A stretch of DNA of 64,000 bases from Gammaproteobacteria bacterium (GCA_024639905.1 JAHEGE010000005.1:1-64000), one strand, 5' to 3'; shown: positions 27,533 through 37,320, counted from the stretch's first letter. Program-made: numbers and translations. Notes: generated from the letters alone by a model not told the origin.

Positions 27533-28713
27533 CGCGTAATAAGAATTCGGCGCGCACTCTCTACGCTGTTATTCAATACACTCTCTCGCTCCAGCAGACG
27601 CAGCCGCGAGCTGCTGGGGCGATAGATCTCTGCATTCAGTGCTAGCAACTCGTTGGCTTCGCGCAACAGGCTTCGCGCCTCTACCAGCTTGCCCTGCGCG
27701 AGATACACCTTGCGTAGGGCGAGGTAAAAATCGGGTTCCTCGCGCTTCAACTCGAGCGCCTTCTCAAACGATTCACGAGCGTCCTCGAGATCGCCATCGT
27801 CGAAGGCCACCGACCCTTGCGCGAAATGGTAGTAGGGATTGCTAGCGTTAAAGCGCTCTATTGCCCGCTCGTACTCCCGCGCGCGCGCCAGGTCGCCCTT
27901 CGCATAATAGAATTTCGCGAGGTTAGCGATCGCGGGCGCGCTGTTCTCATCACGCTCGAACGCCGCTCGATAGCTGTATTCCGCAAGCTCGGTTGCCCCA
28001 AGCCGGTTATAGGATGCACCGATGTTATTCCACGCGATCGAGTTATTCACATCGAGGAAGAGCGCGTTTTTCAGGTAGTCGACAGCTTGGGCGTAATTTC
28101 CGGCGACAAGCGCCTCAACGCCGAGATTATTAAAATACAGAGAGCGCGCCTCGGTGTCTGACAACACCTTCGATGTGCGCTGCTGCAGCGCGATTTCGGG
28201 AGTGAAGTCCGCCACGTAGCGAATGATTTGATCGAGCCGGCCGGTGGCGTTGATATGCTCGCTAAGCACCAAGAGACCGCCGCGCTTGTCCCAGCTCGGT
28301 TGCACCTGCACACGCTGAAAACTTGCCTCGACGCCCAGGTGGCGGGCTAGCGCTACATACAAATTCATCGCCGACAGACAGTTGCCACTGCGCGCCTCGT
28401 AGAGCTGCATGGCGGTGTGAGTTTTATCGGTGGAGTAGGCTATGCCGAGCTGGTCTTCATCGTACATAAATCGCTGCAGCCGCTCGACCCGCGTCCTATC
28501 GTCACGGGTATAGCCCACGAAGTCTTCCAAGCGCTGCACGAGTTCGGGGCTAAGATAGAGAGGGTCTATACCTGCGTAGCGGTCGCTAGACTGATCGAGG
28601 ATTTGCGCTTGCAGCTTCGCATCGTGAGCGAATTCGCTCTCCAAATCGATGGCTGCACAAGCACTTAATAGCAGCGCATTGAGCAGGCATATCCAACGCG
28701 TTAGCTTCTGCAT
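27529..28713 (-). CDS. Transglutaminase-like and TPR domain lipoprotein
   Basis: A 394-residue predicted lipoprotein. The signal peptide ends in the lipobox LLSAC (Cys19). Residues about 75-190 look like a transglutaminase-like domain: the candidate catalytic Cys is in RSGNCLSAMNLYVALARHLG, the His in LSEHINATG and the Asp in YVADFTP. Residues about 195-375 contain at least four tetratricopeptide repeats (NLGVEALVAGNYAQAVDYL; NNIGASYNRLGATELAEYSY; and so on). The combination suggests a periplasmic peptidase-like or scaffolding role, but substrate and partners are unknown. Confidence 0.78.
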   Translation of the reverse strand: MQKLTRWICLLNALLLSACAAIDLESEFAHDAKLQAQILDQSSDRYAGIDPLYLSPELVQRLEDFVGYTRDDRTRVERLQRFMYDEDQLGIAYSTDKTHTAMQLYEARSGNCLSAMNLYVALARHLGVEASFQRVQVQPSWDKRGGLLVLSEHINATGRLDQIIRYVADFTPEIALQQRTSKVLSDTEARSLYFNNLGVEALVAGNYAQAVDYLKNALFLDVNNSIAWNNIGASYNRLGATELAEYSYRAAFERDENSAPAIANLAKFYYAKGDLARAREYERAIERFNASNPYYHFAQGSVAFDDGDLEDARESFEKALELKREEPDFYLALRKVYLAQGKLVEARSLLREANELLALNAEIYRPSSSRLRLLERESVLNNSVESARRILITR

Positions 28714-28828
28714 AGTGCGCCTCCTTCCCCGCCGCTTAATCAGAACCTAGGCTTAGAGTAGACCTTTGCCGAAAAAGAATCTAGGCAGTGGGTTTGACGG
28801 GAATACGAGGCACGCAGCGACCTAAAAA

Positions 28829-28850
28829 AAAGGGGCCTCAGCCCCTTTCT
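28829..28850 (-). terminator. Rho-independent terminator of the ETF-QO gene
   Basis: On the minus strand AAAGGGGC, loop TGAG, GCCCCTTT and a continuing T-run, ~50 bp after the ETF-QO stop codon. Confidence 0.8.
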
Positions 28851-28898
28851 TGAATTAATGCACTCGCCATCCGCCCCAAATGCGGCGGTTTTACGACA

Positions 28899-30557
28899 CT
28901 ACATACCAGGATAGTTTGGCCCGCCCGAGCCTTCGGGCACGACCCACTGAATGTTCTGCGACGGGTCTTTAATGTCACAGGTTTTACAGTGCACGCAGTT
29001 TTGCGAGTTGATCTGAAAGCGTTTCGATCCATCGGCCTCATCGACCACCTCGTAAACCCCAGCCGGACAATAACGCTGCGCAGGCTCATCGAACTTCGGC
29101 AGGTTCACGGAAATAGGAATCGAAGGGTCACCCAATTTCAAGTGGCAAGGCTGGTCTTCGGCATGATTCGTATTCGACAGAAATACGGACGAGAGCTTGT
29201 CGAAGGAGATCTTGCCATCGGGCTTCGGGTAATCGATTTTCGGCGCAGACGCCGCGTCGATCAGCTGCGCGTGATCGTGTGTTTTGTCGTGGATGGTAAT
29301 CGGCGATTTACCGAACAAGATATTTTGCTCGATAAAAGTCAGCGCGCTGCCAACCCAGAAACCAAATTTGTGGAAGCCAGAGCTAAAGTTACGCGTCTTA
29401 TGCAGCTCCGTGTACAGATCGGATTGCTTGAAACGGTCGCTGTAGTCGGTAAGTTCGCGCGCCGGGGCGTCCGCTGTCAGCGCAGCATAGAGCGACTCCG
29501 CCGCGAGCATGCCGGACTTCATCGCCGTGTGGCTGCCTTTGATCTTCGCGGCGTTAAGCGTGCCCGCGTCACAGCCAACGATTAAGCCGCCAGGAAAGGT
29601 CATCTTAGGCAACGAATTGAGGCCGCCTTTGATCAACGCACGCGCGCCGTAGCTAATGCGCTTGCCACCCTGCAGCGTCTTCTCGATGACCGGATGATGC
29701 TTAAACTTCTGGAACTCGTCGAAAGGGCTGATATGCGGGTTCTTGTAACCAAGATCGACGATTAAGCCCAGAGAGACCTTATTGTCTTCGACGTGATAGA
29801 GGAAACCGCCGCTGGTGCCTGCATAGCTCGCACCTATCATCGGGTAGCCGGCTGTATGCACGACCAACCCTGGCTCATGGTTCTCGGCAGGGATTTCCCA
29901 GACTTCCTTGAGGCCGATGCCGTAGTGCTGCGGATCGCTGTCTTTGTCGAGCGCGTATTTCGCAATAATCTCTTTACCGAGATGACCTCGACAACCCTCG
30001 GCGAAGATGGTGTATTTTGCATGGAACTCGAAGCCAGGTTCGAACGACGGCTTGTGCTCGCCATCAGCAGCCACGCCCATGTCGCCGGTTGCAACCCCTT
30101 TCACACTGCCGTCTTCATTGTAGAGGACTTCGGCAGCAGCGAAGCCGGGAAACACTTCAGCGCCAAGCTCCATTGCTTGCTCGCCCAGCCACGCGCAGAG
30201 ATTGCCAAGCGAGATGATGTAATTACCTTCGTTATGCATGGGCTTAGGCACCAGCAAATCCGGGAACTTCACCGACGATGTCGCGCTTGGGAGATAATAC
30301 ACATTATCTCCTGTCACAGGCGTGTTCAGTGGCGCACCACGCTCCTTCCAATCCGGGAACAGCTCGTTCAGAGCCGACGGCTCGAACACGGCACCCGACA
30401 GGATGTGTGCCCCGACTTCGGAGCCTTTTTCGAGGACACATACCGATATCTCTTTACCTTCGGCTTGTGCGAGCTGCAGCAGCCTACAGGCCGTAGAGAG
30501 CCCCGCAGGGCCCGCGCCGACGATGACGACATCGACTTCCATTGATTCGCGTTGCAT
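28899..30557 (-). CDS. Electron transfer flavoprotein-ubiquinone oxidoreductase
   Basis: A 552-residue inner-membrane-associated flavoprotein that passes electrons from ETF, reduced by acyl-CoA dehydrogenases, to ubiquinone. The FAD site is VDVVIVGAGPAGLSTACRLL near the N-terminus. The ubiquinone-binding region and a C-terminal [4Fe-4S] domain follow (NCVHCKTCDIKDPSQNI, plus the upstream Cys in RYCPAGVYE). The ATG at 30557 has a good AAGGGGAA ribosome binding site and aligns with the family. No etfAB genes lie nearby, which is normal. It is the electron sink for the acyl-CoA dehydrogenase at 42929. Confidence 0.94.
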   Translation of the reverse strand: MQRESMEVDVVIVGAGPAGLSTACRLLQLAQAEGKEISVCVLEKGSEVGAHILSGAVFEPSALNELFPDWKERGAPLNTPVTGDNVYYLPSATSSVKFPDLLVPKPMHNEGNYIISLGNLCAWLGEQAMELGAEVFPGFAAAEVLYNEDGSVKGVATGDMGVAADGEHKPSFEPGFEFHAKYTIFAEGCRGHLGKEIIAKYALDKDSDPQHYGIGLKEVWEIPAENHEPGLVVHTAGYPMIGASYAGTSGGFLYHVEDNKVSLGLIVDLGYKNPHISPFDEFQKFKHHPVIEKTLQGGKRISYGARALIKGGLNSLPKMTFPGGLIVGCDAGTLNAAKIKGSHTAMKSGMLAAESLYAALTADAPARELTDYSDRFKQSDLYTELHKTRNFSSGFHKFGFWVGSALTFIEQNILFGKSPITIHDKTHDHAQLIDAASAPKIDYPKPDGKISFDKLSSVFLSNTNHAEDQPCHLKLGDPSIPISVNLPKFDEPAQRYCPAGVYEVVDEADGSKRFQINSQNCVHCKTCDIKDPSQNIQWVVPEGSGGPNYPGM

Positions 30558-30898
30558 GTGGTTCCCCTTCTCTGATCGGATAAGCGACGCATTATCGCCA
30601 ATTCGGCTCGGCAGCGCAAAGCGCGGCACGGATCTGCCTAGCCGAATCGACTCCTCGATCGGCGCTAAAGTTCTTCACCCTGCGACCGCTAAAACGTAAG
30701 CGGTATATTTAAAAAATCACGTGAAATCAGGGCTTTTTGCCATCACTTGCACACAATTTGTCACAGCGATGACAGGCTTAACTGCCTATAATTACGACCA
30801 TCGAATTTATCCAGACCCTTCAAGCCTTCTTTCTCACGACAATCTGCCCGCGGCGTTTTAGCGTTACCGAGGTAGTACAGCATTCTCGGAGACACACA
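30558..30898. other. Intergenic region between ETF-QO and TonB receptor genes
   Basis: 340 bp between divergent genes. A perfect TATAAT lies at 30787-30792 on the plus strand, about 105 bp before the receptor ATG, with no clear -35. The ETF-QO promoter is annotated separately. The middle is AT-rich with no recognised operator. Confidence 0.4.
30591..30619 (-). promoter_or_regulatory. Probable sigma-70 promoter for ETF-QO
   Basis: TTGCGC (30614-30619), 17-bp spacer, GATAAT (30591-30596) on the minus strand. The -10 matches 5 of 6 positions; the -35 is weak. Confidence 0.45.
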
Positions 30899-33088
30899 AT
30901 GACGAGGTCACTCGCCGCCCGCTCACGCCTCAGACCGCCAAGCACGCGATCCTCCCTTTCGCTTGCCATATGGGCGAGCCTCGCCCTCTCCGCACCGACT
31001 GGATTGCTGGGTCAGGAGTCCTCACAAGCGAACCCAGAGAGCGATGCGAGCAGCCTAAGCGTGGTTTACGAGGCAAATTACTTCGACGAATTCTCTCCCG
31101 TTTCGGCCAACGACATGATCAGCCGCATCCCCGGCATTGGCCTGGCTCTGAATAATCGCGGTGGCGGTGGTCGCGGCCTCGGCGGCGGTGCCGGCGAGAT
31201 ACTCATCAACGGCCAACGCATTACCGGCAAGAGCAACGAAGGCCGCAGCCAACTCAGCCGCATTAGCGCTGACGATGTCGACTACATCGAAATCATCCGC
31301 GGCACTTCCGAAGAAATCGATGTGCGCGGTGGCGGTCAAGTAGTCAACGTGGTGCTGCTTGCCGCACAGTCGCGCTCAAGTATCGCTGCTGAAATTAATG
31401 CCGATCGCGCGCAAGACGGCAAACTCGCCCCTGGCGCAAAACTCTCCTACTCCGGACAAGCGGGTCGCTTCAACTATCTTTTCCACATTCAAGGCGACCC
31501 GGGATACAGCAATGAAGTGCGTCGCGAATCGAGCGTCGATGCAGACGGCACGCCTACCGAGCTGCGCATCCAAGAAAGCACTCGCGATCAAACCAATTAC
31601 GAGACTAGCGTCAATCTCGGCTACCAGTTCGATAAGTCGATGATTCAGCTCAATGGGCTGTACGGCTATACCTCGCCGCCGACCGATATCACTCGCGGCA
31701 TTACCGACCTTACCGGCGCAGAGCCCACTCTCGCGCTAGAACGCGAGGCCAATCAGGGCGAGCGCAACAACTGGGAGATTGGCGGCGATTACGAATACAC
31801 GTTCGACAATCGCTCGAAATTTCGATTCCTGTTTATAGTCAACGACCGCGATTTTGACTTCACTCGCGAGCGCTTCCTGACGGCAGCTGAATCGGAAACC
31901 AAAGACCTCTTCCTATTTTCGGGCGCACGCGACCGCGAGCGTATTGCGCGCTCTTCATACACCTTCAACTTTGCTTCTTCACAGGCGATCGAGTTAGGCA
32001 TCGAGAGTGCACAGACTATTCGCGACTCTGAGATTAGACTCGGCAACGATGACGAGGGGGGCACGCCTTCAGCCCTGCATGGCGGACTGTTCCCCGTATC
32101 GGTGGATAATGCCGTTTCAGCAGTCGAAGAAAGGCGTAACGAATATTTCGCCATCCACAACTGGCCGCTCACTGACGACATGTCGCTCGAGACTTCCCTA
32201 GTCTATGAGTCATCGACTATCGAACAGACTGGCGACGTGGGTAAAGCGCGTGATTTTGGCTTCTTCAAGCCCAAGATTGATTTCCGCTATAACTTCACCG
32301 AATCGCTGCAATTTCGCACGACTATTGAGAAGACAGTCTCGCAGCTGAGCTTTTCGGATTTTAGTGCAACGACAGACAATTCGGATGACGATCAAGATAC
32401 TATTGCGGGCAATCCGAATATTCGCCAAGAGCAGAATTGGCGCTACAACGCCAATCTAGAATATCGCTTGCCGAACAATGTCGGTGTAGTGAACGGCGAG
32501 GTCTATTACCGCGACGTCAACGACGCAATCGACCGCATCGACGTGTCGCCTTCGCCCTACGACCTGCAATCCGCGCGCGGCAATATCGGCGATGGCAAGC
32601 GCTATGGCATGAACTTGGACGTCAGTACGCAGTTCGCCTATATCGGCCTGCCTACCGCGCTGCTCTCCGTGCGCTTCAGCGTCAACGATTCACAGGTCAT
32701 GGATCCCTTCCTCGGCACCGAGAGGCGCTTCGATCGTAACGGCCGCTGGTTTGGCCGCGCGGACTTCCGCCACGACGTCAATCGCCTCAACTTTAGCTAT
32801 GGCCTCAATTACTCGACCCAAGCGCGCGAAGGCAGCAACTACAACCAGATAGATGTGTTCGACATCGAGCGCGACATCCCGCAGTACGGCCTCAATCTCT
32901 TCTTCGAAAAGCGCGCGCTTGATGGCACAACCTTCCGCTTCGATGTCAGGAATGTGAACGATCGCAGCTGGTGCCGCGAACGCACACGCTTCGTCGGCGC
33001 GACGATAGATGGGGTCATTGAGGAGATCGAGAGTTCTTGCTCGCAAGATGGGCCGCGATTGTCACTCAAAATCCGCAATACCTTCTAA
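30899..33088 (+). CDS. TonB-dependent receptor
   Basis: A 729-residue outer-membrane receptor with an N-terminal signal peptide (cleavage near LLGQ|ESS, about residue 40). The plug domain holds VVYEANYFDEFSPVSANDMISRIPG and EILINGQRI...LSRISADDVDYIEIIRG. These identify the proteobacterial subfamily with a (V/Y)Y-x-A-x-(F/Y)F-x-x-F-x-P-V-x-A-x-DM signature. A glycine-rich loop, RGGGGRGLGGGAG, lies inside the plug. The rest is a ~22-strand barrel ending in LKIRNTF with the terminal phenylalanine. The ligand is unknown. The neighbouring genes do not reveal a nutrient. Confidence 0.9.
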   Translation: MTRSLAARSRLRPPSTRSSLSLAIWASLALSAPTGLLGQESSQANPESDASSLSVVYEANYFDEFSPVSANDMISRIPGIGLALNNRGGGGRGLGGGAGEILINGQRITGKSNEGRSQLSRISADDVDYIEIIRGTSEEIDVRGGGQVVNVVLLAAQSRSSIAAEINADRAQDGKLAPGAKLSYSGQAGRFNYLFHIQGDPGYSNEVRRESSVDADGTPTELRIQESTRDQTNYETSVNLGYQFDKSMIQLNGLYGYTSPPTDITRGITDLTGAEPTLALEREANQGERNNWEIGGDYEYTFDNRSKFRFLFIVNDRDFDFTRERFLTAAESETKDLFLFSGARDRERIARSSYTFNFASSQAIELGIESAQTIRDSEIRLGNDDEGGTPSALHGGLFPVSVDNAVSAVEERRNEYFAIHNWPLTDDMSLETSLVYESSTIEQTGDVGKARDFGFFKPKIDFRYNFTESLQFRTTIEKTVSQLSFSDFSATTDNSDDDQDTIAGNPNIRQEQNWRYNANLEYRLPNNVGVVNGEVYYRDVNDAIDRIDVSPSPYDLQSARGNIGDGKRYGMNLDVSTQFAYIGLPTALLSVRFSVNDSQVMDPFLGTERRFDRNGRWFGRADFRHDVNRLNFSYGLNYSTQAREGSNYNQIDVFDIERDIPQYGLNLFFEKRALDGTTFRFDVRNVNDRSWCRERTRFVGATIDGVIEEIESSCSQDGPRLSLKIRNTF

Positions 33089-33116
33089 CGACTCAGTCCG
33101 CACTATTTGTTCCGCA

Positions 33117-33869
33117 CTATTTGGTAAACACCATCATGTGCTGCCAAGGCAGGAAGTCTAGGGTTTCGGTGTGCGTGAGGCCGAAAATGGCCATCTCCTT
33201 CTTCACCTGCTCCTGCGTCATCTTGTGCAGTGGGCGAATCGGCACAGACCGATCCTCCCCGCGATACTCGAGCAGAAAAATGCGACCACCGGGACGCAGC
33301 GCCTTGTAAATACCGTCGATCATCTCATAGGGATGCGAGAACTCATGGTAGGCGTCAACCATGATTGCTGCGTCAATCGACTCGGCCGGCAGGTTCGGAT
33401 CGTCTATCTCTCCCTTCACGCCCTCAATATTGCTCACCCCGTCTTCCGCCTTGCGCGCCTCGATAATATCGAGCATCTCGGGCTGAATATCGACAGCCAT
33501 CACCTTGCCCTGAGGAACAAGCTTGGCGATACGGAAGGAAAAATAACCGGAGCCCGCGCCTATGTCTGCGACTACCTCGTCGGGCCTGAGAGTCATGTTC
33601 GCCACCACCTCGTCAGGCATCTCTTCTTGAATGCGCCCCGGCCTGTTGAGCCAGCCAGCGGCCTGATGCCCCATGACGAACGAGATCTCGCGTCCCATGT
33701 AAAACTTCCCGATGCCGGTGGTTTGGCGCGAAGGATCTTCGATATAACCCGGATTCTCCGCGGCGAAGGCGAAGGACGACGCCGACAGCGTTAAGAACGC
33801 GACCAGCAGGGCCGCGAATTTGTGAGGCGCGCTAGCGCGTCCAACTATCGATCTCAGGGCTTGTGCCAT
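33117..33869 (-). CDS. Exported class I SAM-dependent methyltransferase
   Basis: A 250-residue protein with an N-terminal signal peptide (hydrophobic core LLVAFLTLSASSFAFA, cleavage near FAFAAEN). The methyltransferase domain follows, with motif I VVADIGAGSGYFSFRIA, VMAVDIQPEM and DAAIMVDAYHEFSHP. The start at 33869 has TTGGAGAATCCT directly upstream. SAM is not expected outside the cytoplasm, so either the protein works while membrane-bound, the signal is not used, or the domain has another role. It converges on the TonB receptor gene. Confidence 0.8.
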   Translation of the reverse strand: MAQALRSIVGRASAPHKFAALLVAFLTLSASSFAFAAENPGYIEDPSRQTTGIGKFYMGREISFVMGHQAAGWLNRPGRIQEEMPDEVVANMTLRPDEVVADIGAGSGYFSFRIAKLVPQGKVMAVDIQPEMLDIIEARKAEDGVSNIEGVKGEIDDPNLPAESIDAAIMVDAYHEFSHPYEMIDGIYKALRPGGRIFLLEYRGEDRSVPIRPLHKMTQEQVKKEMAIFGLTHTETLDFLPWQHMMVFTK

Positions 33870-34038
33870 AGGATTCTCCAAGGCTTAGGGTAATGGTGTG
33901 TGGGCTTTGTCTCGAGTCTACAGCAGCACCGTTGCCACTGGCTAGACGAGCGCCTCCTAGGACTTTGGGCGCCTTGCGTTCCTCCACACGATTTCTGCTA
34001 GACTTCGTCATCGACAAATTTTGAGCAGGCATAACGAC

Positions 34039-35223
34039 ATGACACAGGTTTTGAAAGGCATTCGCGTACTCGACTTCGGCCGCTACATCGCTGGCCCCTT
34101 TTGCGGCACCCTCCTCGCCGACATGGGCGCTGAGGTCATCCGCATCGAGAAAGTCGATGGCAGTGAAGACCGCTTCCTCACGCCAATTAGCGAGACCGGC
34201 GAAGGCGGTACCTTCATGCAGCTCGCGCGCAACAAACTCGGCATGACACTCAATCCGATGAAACCCGAGGGCCGCGAGATCGTCAAAAAACTCGTCGCCA
34301 CCGCTGACGTTGTTATCGCCAACCTGCCACCAGACACGCTCAAGACTATGGGTCTGGACTACGACAGCCTCAAGGCCGTGAAGCCCGATATTATTCTCAC
34401 CATGATTTCAGCCTTCGGTCGCGGCGGACCTTACAGCAATCGCGTTGGCTTCGATGGCCTCGGTCAAGCCATGTCCGGCGCCATGTACCTGTCCGGCACG
34501 CCGGAGCAGCCGGTGAAGGCGTGGCCGCCATTCATCGATTTCGGCACCGCCAGCTTCGCCGCTTTTGGTACGCTCGCCGCGCTATATGAGAAGCAGAAGA
34601 CAGGCAAAGGACAAGTAGTCGAGGGCTCACTATTCAACACGGCGCTGACGCTAATGAACGGCACTGCTATCGAGCAGTCGGCGCTAAACATCAACCGCGT
34701 CGCCAGTCTCAACCGCGGCCAGGCCGCGGCGCCATCCGACACCTTCAAGTGCTCAGACGGCTGGGTGCTCGTGCAGTCCGTAGGCGGCCCGCTGTTCGAG
34801 CGCTGGACGGTGCTCATGGGCGAGCCCCACTGGCTAGAGGACGCGCGTTTTAAGGACGACATCAGCCGCGGCGAGAATAGCGTGCTAATCAGCGAACGCA
34901 TGGCCAAATGGTGCGCCGAGCGCACCTCTGCCGAGGCGCTCGCTGCGATGGAGGAAGTGAGACTGCCAGCAGGGCCTGTGTTGTCGCCCCAGCAGGTGTT
35001 AGAAGACCCGCACATCGCCGCCAAGGGGCTATTCCAGCCGGTCGACTACCCCGGCATGGAGAAGCCCGCGCCACTGATGCGGACGCCGGTGGAGCTCAGC
35101 GACACCCCCGGAGAGATTCGCCATCGCGCGCCTACCTTAGGCGAGCACACGGATCAACTTCTGCGCGAATTAGGCTATGCCGACGCTGAGATCGCAGAGC
35201 TGCATGCAGGGCGCATTGTCTGA
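34039..35223 (+). CDS. CaiB/BaiF family CoA-transferase
   Basis: A 394-residue class III CoA-transferase that moves CoA between carboxylic acids. LKGIRVLDFGRYIAGPFCGTLLADMGAEVIRIEKV at the N-terminus (residues about 4-38) is the family signature, and the nucleophilic Asp is expected in RVGFDGLGQAMSG. The ATG at 34039 fits the family better than the frame start at 34021. The acyl substrate is unknown. It is convergent with the cytochrome c/PQQ gene and is not closely similar to the second CoA-transferase at 47696. Confidence 0.88.
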   Translation: MTQVLKGIRVLDFGRYIAGPFCGTLLADMGAEVIRIEKVDGSEDRFLTPISETGEGGTFMQLARNKLGMTLNPMKPEGREIVKKLVATADVVIANLPPDTLKTMGLDYDSLKAVKPDIILTMISAFGRGGPYSNRVGFDGLGQAMSGAMYLSGTPEQPVKAWPPFIDFGTASFAAFGTLAALYEKQKTGKGQVVEGSLFNTALTLMNGTAIEQSALNINRVASLNRGQAAAPSDTFKCSDGWVLVQSVGGPLFERWTVLMGEPHWLEDARFKDDISRGENSVLISERMAKWCAERTSAEALAAMEEVRLPAGPVLSPQQVLEDPHIAAKGLFQPVDYPGMEKPAPLMRTPVELSDTPGEIRHRAPTLGEHTDQLLRELGYADAEIAELHAGRIV

Positions 35224-35232
35224 CGACCCTTT

Positions 35233-37257
35233 CTACTCCGGCAGCGCATATACGATCACACTCCCGCTGCGCGGTGTCTCATCGCCAGTGCGGAAGGTGA
35301 GCATGGCATTGCCAGACGGCACCGCGACGAACTGACGACCCTCGACCTCGTAGGTGATGACACCACCACCTACCGGTGCACCGGTGTAGAGACTATTGAG
35401 CACCTCGCCCGTCGCCACGTCGAGCGCGAGTAGGTTGCCAGTGAGTTCGCCGGTAAGGACTAAACCACCCGCGGTAGTCGTCACTCCGGCGACCATAGGC
35501 GCTGGCGATTGATAGCGCCAGCGAATATCGCCGCCCTCGGCATCGACCGCAGTAAGCCAGCCGCTCTGTTCATTGGCCGGCTCTACGCCGCCACCCATGT
35601 ACATTTGTCCTGGCACCACATCAAACTCATTCGCCGCAACGAAGCGTGCGCAGTAATCGATAACGGGCGTAATCAGCAGGCGCTCGCCAGGATGGTAGGC
35701 CGGCCCACTCCACAGCACGCCGCCGAATACGCCTGGGCAGGCGAAGACGCCCTCGGTAGTCACCGGCACTTCCGCATTGAGTATCGTCGTGATGGGCGTC
35801 TCATAAAGCGCCTCGCGAGTATTCTTGTCGAGGGTTCGCAGAATGCCGTCTTTGCCGACTGTCGCGACGAGATCGCGCGACACATTGTCTTCAGCCGCTT
35901 TGAGCACGGGGCTCACCTGGGTCAGGTCCCAATCGTGGTCGTCGTTAGGCACAATCGATTTATGCCACAGCAGCTCGCCCGTGCGGGGATCGAGCGCAAC
36001 AATATTATTGGTGTAGATATTCTCGCCCGGTCGCAGATAGGCCGGCAAATCCGGCGCAGGGTTGGACACCGCCGCGTACAGCTCACCCTTCGCCAAGTCC
36101 ATGCTGAGTGGCGTCCATACGGCGCCGCCGCCTAGCACGATGTCCTCAGGGTTGCCCCAAGTCGGTCCGCCACCGGCTTTCGCCTCGGGCACCGTCTCGA
36201 AGCGCCAGCGCTGCGTCCCGTCTTCTAATGAGAAGGCGCCTACCCAGCCGGAGATCGCGTTCTCGCTGCCTGCAGGGCCGATGAGCACGGTATCTTCGAA
36301 AATCATCGGCGGCATGGTGAACGTCTCGCCCAGCCAGGGGTCAGCGACTTGCCGTGCCCACAGTAGGTTGCCGTTAGCGGAGTCGAGAGCGAGCAGGTAA
36401 CCGTCGCTAGTGCCCCGCACCACATATCCGTCTTTGATCGCGACGCCGCGGCTGTTACCCCACACGGATCGATCTTTGGGCTCCCACGTGTAATCCCAAA
36501 CGCGCTCGCAGGTCGCTGCATTGATAGCAGCAGTGCGCGTCGCGTTAGTGATATACATCACGCCATCGTGAACGATCGGTCCTGTTTGCATCGTGGCGAA
36601 GGTATCTAGCTGATACGCGCAAATCTGCTGAAGCCCTCCAACATTCGCCACATTAATGGCGTCGAGACCGCTGTAGCGCGTACCTTTGTAATTTTGATTA
36701 TGATAAAGCCAGTCGCTGAAATTATTACGCGCGGCTTGTAAGTCGCTAAAACTCGGGCCGCTGCCACTTGGCACTAACCCCGCCTCCCCCGCAATGAAGG
36801 TCGTCGCGCTGTCCAGACCCTCGTCGCTGCGTGAGAATGGAATGCGCGCAAGAGCAGCATAGTTACCGCTAAGCGGCTCGTCACCGGGGAGCACGTTGTT
36901 GCGCCCAAGCACATAGGCTACAACATCAATGTATTCGCCCTCGTTTAGCACGTCAATCTGACGCGGCGGCATCGAGGTGCGGATGCGGTTAAACAGATCG
37001 CCGACGTTAATGCCGTTAGAAGAATACGACTTGCGAAAACTGACGCCTGCGATTGCCGGCGCGACTGCTCCTTCTAAATCGGCACCGTGACAGCTCGCGC
37101 ATTCGCGCTGATAAAGCACTGCGCCACGACCAAACTGCTCTTCGGTAAAGGTGCCGAGTGCAACGCCTTCTGCGGCATTACTAAGAGTGGCGCAAAGCGC
37201 CAGCGAAGACGTTGCCACGGCGAGTGCAAGCGCACTTTTGAGGTTCGATCCGTACAT
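35233..37257 (-). CDS. Periplasmic PQQ-binding-like dehydrogenase with N-terminal cytochrome c
   Basis: A 674-residue exported protein. Signal peptide residues 1-29, then a cytochrome c domain with CASCH (C53, C56, H57) and a possible distal Met in SMPPRQ. Residues about 170-670 form an eight-bladed beta-propeller of the quinoprotein alcohol dehydrogenase type, with W-motif repeats such as GELLWHKSI, DIRWRYQSP and the segment DDHDWDLTQ, which resembles the catalytic region. In quinohaemoprotein alcohol dehydrogenases the cytochrome is normally C-terminal, so this order is unusual. An alcohol- or aldehyde-oxidising role is likely but the substrate is unknown. ATG 37257 is preceded by GAGAGAG. 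Confidence 0.8.
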   Translation of the reverse strand: MYGSNLKSALALAVATSSLALCATLSNAAEGVALGTFTEEQFGRGAVLYQRECASCHGADLEGAVAPAIAGVSFRKSYSSNGINVGDLFNRIRTSMPPRQIDVLNEGEYIDVVAYVLGRNNVLPGDEPLSGNYAALARIPFSRSDEGLDSATTFIAGEAGLVPSGSGPSFSDLQAARNNFSDWLYHNQNYKGTRYSGLDAINVANVGGLQQICAYQLDTFATMQTGPIVHDGVMYITNATRTAAINAATCERVWDYTWEPKDRSVWGNSRGVAIKDGYVVRGTSDGYLLALDSANGNLLWARQVADPWLGETFTMPPMIFEDTVLIGPAGSENAISGWVGAFSLEDGTQRWRFETVPEAKAGGGPTWGNPEDIVLGGGAVWTPLSMDLAKGELYAAVSNPAPDLPAYLRPGENIYTNNIVALDPRTGELLWHKSIVPNDDHDWDLTQVSPVLKAAEDNVSRDLVATVGKDGILRTLDKNTREALYETPITTILNAEVPVTTEGVFACPGVFGGVLWSGPAYHPGERLLITPVIDYCARFVAANEFDVVPGQMYMGGGVEPANEQSGWLTAVDAEGGDIRWRYQSPAPMVAGVTTTAGGLVLTGELTGNLLALDVATGEVLNSLYTGAPVGGGVITYEVEGRQFVAVPSGNAMLTFRTGDETPRSGSVIVYALPE

Positions 37258-37320
37258 AAGCTCTCTCACTTTATTCTTTTTAGTTTTGATGCTTTTTGCG
37301 CCAGTATCTGGTGCCGAGAA

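Noticed and set aside
29793..30545. 250-residue plus-strand open frame inside the ETF-QO gene
   Set aside because: Antisense to the conserved ETF-QO gene, with no recognisable motifs.
33097..33123. 13-bp direct repeat at the end of the methyltransferase gene
   Set aside because: Two copies with a 1-bp gap, one covering the stop codon. Too short to support more than a local duplication.
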